Below, one piece after another: positions 1-7,272 of a stretch of 25,064 nucleotides of DNA. Source of the DNA: CAZDUS01 sp964609375 (GTDB lineage: Bacteria > Verrucomicrobiota > Kiritimatiellia > CAIKKV01 > CAITUY01); assembly GCA_964609375.1 (NCBI GenBank), contig CAZSSA010000027.1, positions 1 through 25,064 on the forward strand, in the 5' to 3' direction. The translations under genes and the position numbers were made by a program. The first letter of the stretch is position 1. Each line of letters starts with the position of its first letter. The notes under the pieces were generated by a model, which was given only the letters and a program-made list of their open reading frames with translations, had not been told where the DNA came from and searched no databases.

Positions 1-1
1 G

Positions 2-376
2 CAGCGGGTGCCGGATGTCGGACCGGTCATGGCGGAGCACATTGTTGATTTCTTTACCAATGCGCGGAATCAGGACGTGATCGCAAAGCTGAAAAAGGCT
101 GGCGTCAATATGCGGAATCTGACGGAGAAGGTGGTGGTATCGGAGGGGCCGTTTGTCGGCAAGGCCGTCGTGGTAACGGGGACGCTGGTGCGGTTTACGC
201 GGGATGAAGCGCATGAGGCGTTGAGGAAGAAGGGCGCCAAGGTGACGGACAGCGTCAGTAAGAAGACCGGCTATTTGATTGTGGGTGCGGATGCGGGGTC
301 GAAGTTGGAGAAGGCGAGGAAGTTGGGGGTGAGGGTTCTGACGGAGGAGGAGTTTGAGGGGTTGTTGGGGGAGTAG
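2..376 (+). CDS. ligA: NAD-dependent DNA ligase, C-terminal fragment (HhH end plus BRCT)
   Basis: Partial gene: the reading frame is open from base 2 with no start in view, so the 5' part lies outside the window. The visible 125 codons open with the end of a helix-hairpin-helix segment (VPDVGPVMAEHIVDFF), followed by a linker and a full BRCT domain with the hallmark GKAVVVTGTL and a GAKVTDSVSKKTGYLIVGADAGSK-type core. It ends in LTEEEFEGLL, as LigA proteins usually do. LigA seals nicks in DNA in replication and repair using NAD+. The adenylation, OB and zinc domains are not visible. Other BRCT proteins are possible in principle, but HhH directly before BRCT is the LigA order. The stop is followed by a G-rich run (10 G, A, 5 G) and repeats. 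Confidence 0.9.
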   Translation, partial: QRVPDVGPVMAEHIVDFFTNARNQDVIAKLKKAGVNMRNLTEKVVVSEGPFVGKAVVVTGTLVRFTRDEAHEALRKKGAKVTDSVSKKTGYLIVGADAGSKLEKARKLGVRVLTEEEFEGLLGE

Positions 377-389
377 AGGGGGGGGGGAG

Positions 390-471
390 GGGGAATGGTT
401 GATGGTTGATGGGGAATTGTTGATGGTTGATGGTTGATGATGGGGGGAATGGTTGATGGGGAATGGGGGAT
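390..471. repeat. degenerate 7-nt tandem repeat (ggttgat / ggggaat units)
   Basis: Between ligA and ilvD the sequence divides into heptamers: ggggaat, ggttgat, ggttgat, ggggaat, tgttgat, ggttgat, ggttgat, then a phase slip at 439-450, then ggttgat, ggggaat, gggggat. The units are near-identical and the period is 7. No plausible gene is present; the small ORFs here are repeat translations. Confidence 0.8.
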
Positions 472-488
472 GGGAGGGGAGATTTATC

Positions 489-517
489 CGCAGATGAGAC
501 GCAGATGGGGCGCAGAT
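489..517. repeat. 11-nt periodic repeat with cgcagat core (3 copies)
   Basis: The heptamer cgcagat occurs at 489-495, 500-506 and 511-517, exactly 11 nt apart, with a purine-rich 4-nt spacer each time (gaga, gggg). The set lies in the ligA/ilvD gap just after the heptamer tract and is distinct from it in both unit and period. Confidence 0.75.
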
Positions 518-546
518 AATGAAAGGCGGGGGGGAAGGATGAGTGG

Positions 547-572
547 CGCAGCAGGCGTTACCGCCTGCTGCG
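547..572. terminator. perfect 11-bp inverted repeat between convergent genes
   Basis: Bases 547-557 are perfectly complementary to 562-572, with a 4-nt loop (ttac). The hairpin sits between the convergent ends of ligA and ilvD, 22 nt past the ilvD stop, so a bidirectional transcription end is plausible. Neither side has a clear U-tract, so it could equally be a dispersed palindromic repeat. Confidence 0.4.
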
Positions 573-594
573 GATATAGGATGAACCCTGGGCC

Positions 595-2265
595 TTATTC
601 CATGACGGCGCCGGTTCCGGCGCTGGTGACGGATTGGGAATATCGCTTGAGATAGCCGCTTAGCACGCGCGGTTGGAAGGATGGGGCTTCGGCGCGGCGT
701 TTGGCAATCTCCCCGGCGCTTAATTCCGCTTCCAATTGGTGTTCAGGAATGTTGATGGAGATCATGTCGCCAGCCTTGAGCAAGCCGATGAGTCCGCCTG
801 CGGCCGCCTCTGGGGAGACGTGACCGATGCAGGCGCCGCGGGTGCCTCCGGAAAATCGGCCGTCGGTGATGAGCGCCACGCTTTCGCCTAGACCGCGTCC
901 CATGATGTATGAAGTGGGGGCAAGCATTTCCTGCATCCCCGGTCCGCCGCGCGGGCCTTCGTAGCGGATAATGACGACATCGCCTGCTTTGACCTTTCCT
1001 TGCAGGATGCCTTCACAAGCGTCCTCCTGGGACTCGAAGATGATGGCAGGGCCGCGGAACTTCAGCATGTTGGGAGCCACGCCGGCTTTTTTGACAACGG
1101 CGCCCCCCTCGGCGAGGTTACCCCACAGGATTGAAAGCCCGCCTTCGGCTGAGTAGGGGTTGGCAAGGGGGCGGATGACTTCGGTATCGGAGACCTTGGC
1201 GCGGGCAATATTTTGCCAGAGTGTTTTGCCGGTTACGGTTAGTGCATCACGATGGATCAGGCCGCGGATGGAGGCGATTTCGCGAATGATGGCGCTGATG
1301 CCTCCAGCGCGATCCACGTCCTCCATGTGATATTTTGACGAGGGGGAGACCTTGCAGATATTGGGACATTTTTGTGAAAGTTTATTGATGCGGTCCAGGT
1401 CGTAGGTGACCCCTGCTTCATGGGCAATGGCGAGGGCATGCAGGATGGTGTTGGAGCTGCCGCCCATGGCCATATCGGTGGCGAAGGCATTATCCATGGA
1501 GTCCAAGGTGACGATGTCGCGGGGGCGAGGGCCGCCGTTGCGGGCCATGTCGACGATGCGGGTGGCGGCCTGGCGGAAGAGTTTTTTGCGGCGGGGATCA
1601 ATGGCCAGAATGCTGCCGTTTCCGGGAAGGGCCATACCGATGGCCTCGCACAGGCAGTTCATGGAGTTGGCGGTGAACATACCGGAGCATGAACCGCAGC
1701 CGGGGCAGGCGCATTCCTCGAGGGTTTGCAAGTCCTGATCGTTGATTTTGCCACTGGCGTGGGCGGCAACCCCTTCAAAAACGCTTACCAGGTCAACGGC
1801 TTTTCCGTCAGGGGTATGGCCGGCGGCCATGGGGCCCCCGCTAACCATGAGGGCCGGGATGTTGGCGCGCAGGACGCCCATGAGCATGCCGGGGACGATC
1901 TTGTCACAGTTGGGGATGCAGATGACGGCGTCGAAGCAATGGGCTTTGATCATGGACTCCACCGAGTCGGCGATCAATTCGCGGCTGGGGAGGGAGAATT
2001 TCATACCGGCGTGGCCCATGGCAATGCCGTCACAGATTCCGATGGTGTTGAATTCGAAGGGGATGCCGCCCGCCTTGCGGATGGTTTTCTTGATCAGATC
2101 GGCGACTTTATTCAGGTGAACGTGGCCGGGGATGATTTCGTTGAAGGAATTGCAAACGCCAATGAAGGGTTTGTCGAAATCCTGGGATTTGACGATGCCG
2201 GTGGCCCGGAGGAGACTGCGGTGTGGTGCGTGTTCGGCGCCTTTTTTAATTTTGTCGCTATTCAT
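595..2265 (-). CDS. ilvD: dihydroxy-acid dehydratase
   Basis: Dehydrates 2,3-dihydroxy-isovalerate and 2,3-dihydroxy-3-methylvalerate to the keto acids that precede valine and isoleucine (IlvD/Edd family, Fe-S enzyme, cytoplasm). The 556-residue product matches the short bacterial form. Signature stretches are present: CDKIVPGMLM near residue 120, GCGSCSGMFTANSM near 190-201, and the C-terminal GRFSGGTRGACIGHVSPEAA. C38, C120 and C193 are at the positions expected for cluster ligands. I chose ATG at 2265 (MNSDKIKKGAEH) because AAAGGA lies 9 nt upstream. The frame stays open another 54 codons, but that stretch reads as intergenic sequence with no family similarity. The gene stands alone, divergent from dprA and convergent with ligA; no other branched-chain amino acid genes are nearby. 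Confidence 0.95.
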   Translation of the reverse strand: MNSDKIKKGAEHAPHRSLLRATGIVKSQDFDKPFIGVCNSFNEIIPGHVHLNKVADLIKKTIRKAGGIPFEFNTIGICDGIAMGHAGMKFSLPSRELIADSVESMIKAHCFDAVICIPNCDKIVPGMLMGVLRANIPALMVSGGPMAAGHTPDGKAVDLVSVFEGVAAHASGKINDQDLQTLEECACPGCGSCSGMFTANSMNCLCEAIGMALPGNGSILAIDPRRKKLFRQAATRIVDMARNGGPRPRDIVTLDSMDNAFATDMAMGGSSNTILHALAIAHEAGVTYDLDRINKLSQKCPNICKVSPSSKYHMEDVDRAGGISAIIREIASIRGLIHRDALTVTGKTLWQNIARAKVSDTEVIRPLANPYSAEGGLSILWGNLAEGGAVVKKAGVAPNMLKFRGPAIIFESQEDACEGILQGKVKAGDVVIIRYEGPRGGPGMQEMLAPTSYIMGRGLGESVALITDGRFSGGTRGACIGHVSPEAAAGGLIGLLKAGDMISINIPEHQLEAELSAGEIAKRRAEAPSFQPRVLSGYLKRYSQSVTSAGTGAVME

Positions 2266-2331
2266 GAGAGAATCCTTTCGTCGGTTAACGAGGCGGAACC
2301 ATAACCCAAGAGGGGGGAGGGAAGAAAGGAT

Positions 2332-2359
2332 GAAGTTTGAAAGTTGAAATGAGAAAGCG
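2332..2359. repeat. short 7-nt periodic tract (gaagttt-gaaagtt-gaaatga-gaaagcg)
   Basis: In the ilvD/dprA divergent gap, four heptamers in a row begin with gaa, at 2332, 2339, 2346 and 2353. The period matches the 390-471 tract although the unit differs. No promoter can be assigned with confidence in this gap. Confidence 0.5.
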
Positions 2360-2448
2360 GAAGGGTTTGACAGGTTGCACCTTGATAGGGGTTGTGGTAA
2401 GAAGTCGCCTCCGCTTGGTGGAAACAAGGATGGAAAGAGGTTGTGAAG

Positions 2449-3549
2449 GTGGATGACCGGCAGGCTTATATCGTTTTAAATATGATGCAGGGGGTTGGGC
2501 CGGTAACGGTTCGGAACCTGACGGAGGCCTTGGGTTCTGTTGAGGCTATCCTGCGGGCCGATCGTGATGCTCTTCTTCGTGTTCCCGGCGTTGGGCGCGA
2601 GATGGTTGCCCGTATTCTTGATCAGCGGGAACAGTTGAATCCCGTGGATGAGGAAGCAAAGGCGGCGAGGCATGGGGCGCGGGTGGTCACCCGGGTGGAT
2701 GCGGAATATCCCAAGCGCCTTCTTCAGATTTATGATCCCCCACTGGCTTTGTATGTGAAGGGGACCCTGCAATCGCGTGATGAGTGTGGGATTGCCTTGG
2801 TTGGATCGCGCCGGACAAGTCATTATGGATTGGAAACAGCGGAGCGGTTGGGGTTTCTTCTGGCACAGCATGGGGTCACGGTTATCAGCGGGTTGGCGCG
2901 CGGGATTGATACGGCGTCACATCGGGGGTGTTTGAAGGGGCATGGCCGGACGCTGGCGGTGCTGGGCGGGGGATTGGATTGTTTGTTTCCGCCGGAGAAT
3001 GAGAGGTTGGCGGGGGAAATCGAGCAGTCTGGAGCGGTGATGACGGAGTATCCGTTTGGGAGGCAGCCGGATAAGACGACGTTCCCAGTGCGGAATCGGA
3101 TTGTCAGCGGGATATCGCAGGGGGTTGTGGTGGTTGAGGCGGATGCGACAAGCGGCGCGATGATTACGGCGAACCAGGCGATGGAACAGGGCCGGACCGT
3201 CTTTGCGGTGCCGGGACGCGTGGATTCGGCGGGATCGCGGGGGCCCCACCGGTTGATCAAGCAGGGGGCCCGGCTGGTCGAGACGGTGGATGATATCCTT
3301 GAGGAATTACAGACGTTGTTGCCGATGCCGGCGAAACCGGCGCAGGAACAGGCCCGGAAGGTGTCGCTTTCCGAGGCGGAGCGTGACATCCTTGGATTGT
3401 TGGAGGCAGAGGGCGAGGCGGATGTGGATACGCTGATCCGGAAATCGGGGTGCAGGGCGGCTGAAATCAGTGCGTTGGTGATGGGACTTGAAATCAAGCG
3501 AATGGTAAAGATGTTGCCCGGCCAGCGCGTGGGCTTAAGAAGGCAATAA
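2449..3549 (+). CDS. dprA: DNA-processing protein DprA
   Basis: DprA binds incoming single-stranded DNA during transformation and loads RecA onto it (DprA/Smf family). A helix-hairpin-helix segment (VPGVGREMVARIL, about residues 45-57) comes first. The Rossmann-like core follows, with ALVGSRRTSHYG (117-128), SGLARGIDTASHRGCL (147-162) and VLGGGLDCLFPPEN (171-184). A C-terminal winged-helix region (about 300-366, ERDILGLLEAEG...) completes the usual three-part layout, and the length of about 366 is typical. GTG at 2449 is preferred because AAAGAGG ends 8 nt upstream; GTG at 2443 is in frame but only 2 nt from that site. topA starts 9 nt after the stop, so the two are probably co-transcribed. 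Whether the host is naturally competent cannot be told from this window. Confidence 0.94.
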   Translation: MDDRQAYIVLNMMQGVGPVTVRNLTEALGSVEAILRADRDALLRVPGVGREMVARILDQREQLNPVDEEAKAARHGARVVTRVDAEYPKRLLQIYDPPLALYVKGTLQSRDECGIALVGSRRTSHYGLETAERLGFLLAQHGVTVISGLARGIDTASHRGCLKGHGRTLAVLGGGLDCLFPPENERLAGEIEQSGAVMTEYPFGRQPDKTTFPVRNRIVSGISQGVVVVEADATSGAMITANQAMEQGRTVFAVPGRVDSAGSRGPHRLIKQGARLVETVDDILEELQTLLPMPAKPAQEQARKVSLSEAERDILGLLEAEGEADVDTLIRKSGCRAAEISALVMGLEIKRMVKMLPGQRVGLRRQ

Positions 3550-3558
3550 GGAGCGGAC

Positions 3559-6105
3559 ATGTCAAAGATACTGGTCATCGTCGAATCGCCGGCGAAAGCG
3601 AAAACGATCAACAAGATTTTGGGCGCGGACTATATTGTCAAGGCATCGATGGGCCATGTGCGGGATCTTCCGGTGAAGAAACTCGGGGTGGATATTGAGA
3701 ATGGGTTTGAGCCCGAGTATGTGGTGACGGAGGATCGGAAGAAGGTCGCCAAGGAATTGATGGAGGCCGCCTCGACGTGTTCAGCGGTCTATCTGGCCCC
3801 TGATCCTGACCGGGAAGGGGAAGCGATTGCCTGGCACTTGAAGGCGCTGCTAGCCAAGGCGGTTCCGGAAGATCAGTTTTACCGGGTGACGTATAATGAA
3901 ATCACCCCGCGTGCCGTGCGGGAGGCGTTTGAACATCCGAAGCAGATTGACCAGAATCTGGTGAATGCCCAGCAGGCGCGCCGTATTCTGGACCGGATTG
4001 TGGGTTACAAGGTCAGTCCGTTATTGTGGAGCCGGATTTCCCGCGGGTTGAGCGCGGGGCGGGTGCAGTCGGTGGCGTTGCGGTTGGTGTGTGAGCGGGA
4101 GGCGACCATCCGGGGCTTCGTTCCGGAACCGTTCTGGTTGTTTGGCGCGAACGTGCGTAAATTGATTGATCCGCGTGATCCGTTTGCCCTTAGGTTGGCC
4201 AGGATCAAGGGCGAGAAGGCCGATATCAAGACGCCGGAGATGGCGGAAACGATATTGAAAGACTTGGAGACCCGCTCCCTGTGTGTGCGTGATATCATCA
4301 GGCGGGAGCTGAGTCGCAAGGCGTTCCCGCCCTACATCACCAGTTCACTCCAGCAGGCGGCCTCGCGCGTTTTCGATTTGTCGCCCAGCCGGACGATGCG
4401 GATTGCGCAGAAGTTGTACGAAGGTGTGGATTTGGGTGATGGTCCTACAGGGTTGATCACGTACATGCGTACGGATTCGTTCAATTTGTCGCGAGAAGCC
4501 GTGGAGTCTTGCCGTCAGTTCATCGGGGAGCAGTATGGGAAGGCCTATGTGCCCGAGAAGCCCAACTTCTTCAAGAGCCGGAGTTCCGCGCAGGAGGCGC
4601 ATGAAGCGATTCGTCCGACCGATGTCACGCGGACGCCCGACCGCCTGGCGTCCGTTCTCAATCCGGAGGAACTCAGATTGTATACATTGATCTGGCAGCG
4701 GTTTGTGTCCTGCCAGATGGCGCCTGCAAAGATTGAGCAGCGAACGGTTGAGGTGGAGACCTCCGGGTCGACGGGTGATGTGCCTGACTATCTTTTCCGG
4801 GCGACGGCTTCGCAGGTGACCTTTCCGGGCTATATGAAAGTGACGGGGGTTCCGAAGAAGACGAAGGAAAAGGATGCGAGCGAGAAGGAAGGGGCGGCGG
4901 ACGAAGAGGAAGAGGTTGACCAGTTGCCGCCTGTCGAAAAGGGCGAAGCGCTTGATCTGATTGAATGGTTACATGAGCGAAAGGAGACGCAACCGCCGGG
5001 CCGCTACAGTGAAGCCTCGCTGGTCAAGGCGCTTGAAGAGAATGGGGTGGGGCGTCCCAGTACCTATGCTTCGATCATTGGGACCCTTTATGACCGCCGC
5101 TACATAGCCAAGGAGAAGAAGGCGATTCAGCCGACGGATCTTGGAATCAAGGTGAACACCCTGCTGGTGACGAGCTTGAATGATTTGTTTGAGGTCAAGT
5201 TTACGGCCGGGATGGAGGAACTGCTCGATGAGATTGAGCAGGGCAAGGTCGAGTGGCATGTGATGCTGGGTGATTTCTATGGAAGGTTCCTGACATGGAT
5301 GGAGGGCGCCAAGGGGCCGGTGGCGAAAACGGATAACGTCCAGCAGATCCTGACCCTGATGGAGAGTGTGACGACATGGGGTCCGGAGGTTAAGCGGGGG
5401 CGTCGGATTTATGGAGATCGCCGGTTCATGGCGTCCATCAAGAAGCAGCTTGATGACGGGAAGAAGCCAATATCCCAGCGTCAGTTGGAGAGTCTTGGGC
5501 GTGTGGCGATACGGTATCGCGACCAGATGCAGGAATTGGACAAAGCGTTGGTTGAATGCGGGTTGGGTGCCCTGTTGGAGGAGAAGCCGCCAGAAGCGCC
5601 GACTCCCGCTGTGATCAAGAAATTGGCACTGCTCAAGGCGGTGACATTTGATGAGCCGAAGGAACGACGCGGACGCAAGTTTGATGACAAGGCGTTTATC
5701 GAGTCGTTGCAGCACCGGGTGGATCAGGATCGTGGCTTGTCGCCAGCGCAGGCGCAGGTCCTCGATCGGATGGTGAGCAAGTATTCCGAGCAGATTCCGG
5801 ATTTTGAAGCGATTCGTGAGAAGCTCGAGCTTGGAGCGACATCGCAGGTTGAAGACGGTGAAAGCGCGGCGTTACTGGCCAAACTCAAGGACGTGACCCA
5901 CTGGCACCAGACGGTTTCCAAGGGTGGCAAAGCGTTTGACGACAAGTCGTTTTTTGATTCCCTGGCGCGCCAGTTTGCACAGCGCAAATCACTGACGCCG
6001 CGGCAAAAGTCGGCATTGAAGCGCATGTCGCGACGGTACGGAGCGGGGGCCGATGTGACGAAGGCCCCGGAGTCGGACCCGGAAGCATCGATTCCCGAGG
6101 CTTGA
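3559..6105 (+). CDS. topA: type IA DNA topoisomerase I with repeat-type C-terminal tail
   Basis: Relaxes negative supercoils through a transient 5'-phosphotyrosine link. The Toprim part has VIVESPAKAKTINKILG with Glu9, and the acidic triad DPDREGEA (D82, D84, E86). The catalytic tyrosine is Y302 in GLITYMRTDSF. AQEAHEAIRPT and GVGRPSTYASIIGTL also match the core. The 848-residue length is normal, but the tail is not: there are no C4 zinc fingers. Instead, three similar segments begin near residues 598, 690 and 770, each with a V-T-W/F start, a basic G-R/K-x-F/Y-x-D motif, then F-x-x-S-I/L and a Q-x-x-x-L-x-R/S-M/L...Y ending. A charged insert (KEKDASEKEGAADEEEE) lies about residues 434-450. 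The start has AAGGAG 6-7 nt upstream. It follows dprA by 9 nt. Confidence 0.96.
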   Translation: MSKILVIVESPAKAKTINKILGADYIVKASMGHVRDLPVKKLGVDIENGFEPEYVVTEDRKKVAKELMEAASTCSAVYLAPDPDREGEAIAWHLKALLAKAVPEDQFYRVTYNEITPRAVREAFEHPKQIDQNLVNAQQARRILDRIVGYKVSPLLWSRISRGLSAGRVQSVALRLVCEREATIRGFVPEPFWLFGANVRKLIDPRDPFALRLARIKGEKADIKTPEMAETILKDLETRSLCVRDIIRRELSRKAFPPYITSSLQQAASRVFDLSPSRTMRIAQKLYEGVDLGDGPTGLITYMRTDSFNLSREAVESCRQFIGEQYGKAYVPEKPNFFKSRSSAQEAHEAIRPTDVTRTPDRLASVLNPEELRLYTLIWQRFVSCQMAPAKIEQRTVEVETSGSTGDVPDYLFRATASQVTFPGYMKVTGVPKKTKEKDASEKEGAADEEEEVDQLPPVEKGEALDLIEWLHERKETQPPGRYSEASLVKALEENGVGRPSTYASIIGTLYDRRYIAKEKKAIQPTDLGIKVNTLLVTSLNDLFEVKFTAGMEELLDEIEQGKVEWHVMLGDFYGRFLTWMEGAKGPVAKTDNVQQILTLMESVTTWGPEVKRGRRIYGDRRFMASIKKQLDDGKKPISQRQLESLGRVAIRYRDQMQELDKALVECGLGALLEEKPPEAPTPAVIKKLALLKAVTFDEPKERRGRKFDDKAFIESLQHRVDQDRGLSPAQAQVLDRMVSKYSEQIPDFEAIREKLELGATSQVEDGESAALLAKLKDVTHWHQTVSKGGKAFDDKSFFDSLARQFAQRKSLTPRQKSALKRMSRRYGAGADVTKAPESDPEASIPEA

Positions 6106-6166
6106 CGGCCGTTCTGAAGCCATTATGAATTCCGGTGAAAAGAAATCGGGAACGGGTGGAGCGGAA

Positions 6167-7132
6167 ATGCTTCATGACGATTCCTGTGTGGCGCAGTTTC
6201 TGGCGCATTTGGAACATGAGCGCAACGCTTCGCCGCATACGATTTCCAACTATCTGCTGGATATTGCGCAATTTGCGAGGTTTACGTGGACGGTGGACGC
6301 GATATCGCCTTTTGCATGGGACCGTGTGGACCGATTTCAGGCGCGGGCTTTCCTGATTGACTCCCAAAAGCGGGGGAGTGAGGCCACCACCACGTCGCGC
6401 AAGTTAAGCACCTTGAGAACGTTCTTTAAGTTTATGGAGCGGGAAGCGATGGTTCCTGCCAATCCCTTTATGGGGCTCAAGGCACCGAAGCGGGCGAGAA
6501 AATTACCGCATTTCCTTTCTGTGGATGAAGTTAACCGATTGCTGGCCGCGCCCATGAAGAACTGGATGGAAAAGGGGGGGGCGCGCGGCGAAAAAGAACG
6601 GCGCATGGTCGAGTATGCAAGCAAGCGCGACGCGGCGATCCTGGAGGTTCTTTATAGTACGGGTGGACGTGTCAGCGAGGTGGCGGGGTTATCGGAGCAT
6701 GCGGTGGATATGCTGACAGGCGTGGTGCAGGTGCGCGGAAAAGGGAAGAAGGAGCGATTGTGTGCACTGGGACGTCCGGCATGCAAGGCCTTGAAGGAAG
6801 CTGTGAATTTGAGGGATGCGCTTTGGCCGGAGATTTCGAAACGCGGGCGAGGGGTGAAGCCGTTATTTGTCAATTTCCGGGGGGACCGGTTGACGACCCG
6901 TTCGATTGAGCGGCTTTTGAAGAAATATCTGATAACGGCAGGACTGAATCCGGCGATCTCGCCCCATGCGTTGCGTCATTCGTTTGCCACGCACATGCTG
7001 GATGCGGGAGCGGACTTGAGAAGTGTGCAGGAATTATTGGGGCATGCCAGTCTATCCACGACGCAGATTTACACGCATGTGACCGTTGAAAAACTCAAGA
7101 AGGTGTACGATGACGCGCATCCGAGGGCGTAG
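6167..7132 (+). CDS. xerC: tyrosine site-specific recombinase, XerC/XerD type
   Basis: Xer recombinases resolve chromosome dimers at dif. The N-terminal SAM-like DNA-binding domain (FLAHLEHERNASPHTISNYL) precedes a complete catalytic domain: R168 (TGGRVSEVAGL), K192 (VRGKGKKERL), H267-x-x-R270 (HALRHSFATHML), H293 (LLGHASLSTTQ) and Y302 (IYTHV). ATG 6167 is chosen because GGAG lies 5 nt upstream; an in-frame ATG at 6125 would add 14 residues but has no ribosome-binding site. About 20 extra residues rich in E, K and R (near 131-154) precede the first catalytic block. The order dprA-topA-xer is the classic housekeeping context, so this is Xer rather than a phage integrase. XerC versus XerD cannot be decided from sequence alone; the C name rests on gene order. 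Confidence 0.88.
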   Translation: MLHDDSCVAQFLAHLEHERNASPHTISNYLLDIAQFARFTWTVDAISPFAWDRVDRFQARAFLIDSQKRGSEATTTSRKLSTLRTFFKFMEREAMVPANPFMGLKAPKRARKLPHFLSVDEVNRLLAAPMKNWMEKGGARGEKERRMVEYASKRDAAILEVLYSTGGRVSEVAGLSEHAVDMLTGVVQVRGKGKKERLCALGRPACKALKEAVNLRDALWPEISKRGRGVKPLFVNFRGDRLTTRSIERLLKKYLITAGLNPAISPHALRHSFATHMLDAGADLRSVQELLGHASLSTTQIYTHVTVEKLKKVYDDAHPRA

Positions 7133-7204
7133 GCGGTAAGGGCGGGGGATGGGGAGAGGGGATTGGTCATAGGGATGCAGGATGTGATGGCGGAAGTATA
7201 TCGA

Positions 7205-7234
7205 TTGACCGGGAAACGGGGGCAAGGATATGGT
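7205..7234 (+). promoter_or_regulatory. candidate sigma70-type promoter for waaA
   Basis: TTGACC at 7205-7210 and TATGGT at 7229-7234 are separated by 18 nt, and the -10 ends 38 nt before the chosen waaA ATG. It is the best match in the 140-nt xer-waaA gap. No experimental support; in G+C-rich DNA such matches arise by chance. Confidence 0.35.
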
Positions 7235-7272
7235 GCTGATGATCTGTTTCTATTCATGTGCAGTGGTCAACT

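Noticed and set aside
434..655. Small plus-strand ORF after ligA
   Set aside because: It reads through the heptamer repeats and into the ilvD end; no ribosome-binding site and no protein-like composition.
1726..2304. Long plus-strand ORF opposite ilvD
   Set aside because: Antisense shadow produced by the codon bias of ilvD; G/D/A-rich with no start signal.
2367..2372. TTGACA box upstream of dprA as a promoter
   Set aside because: A perfect -35 but no acceptable -10 at 16-19 nt spacing, so not listed as a feature.
2266..2427. 54-codon N-terminal extension of ilvD
   Set aside because: No family similarity, and the strong AAAGGA site lies just before ATG 2265.
6167..7132. Tyrosine recombinase as evidence for a prophage or integron
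   Set aside because: No phage genes, attachment repeats or tRNA nearby; the dprA-topA-xer order is standard chromosomal context.
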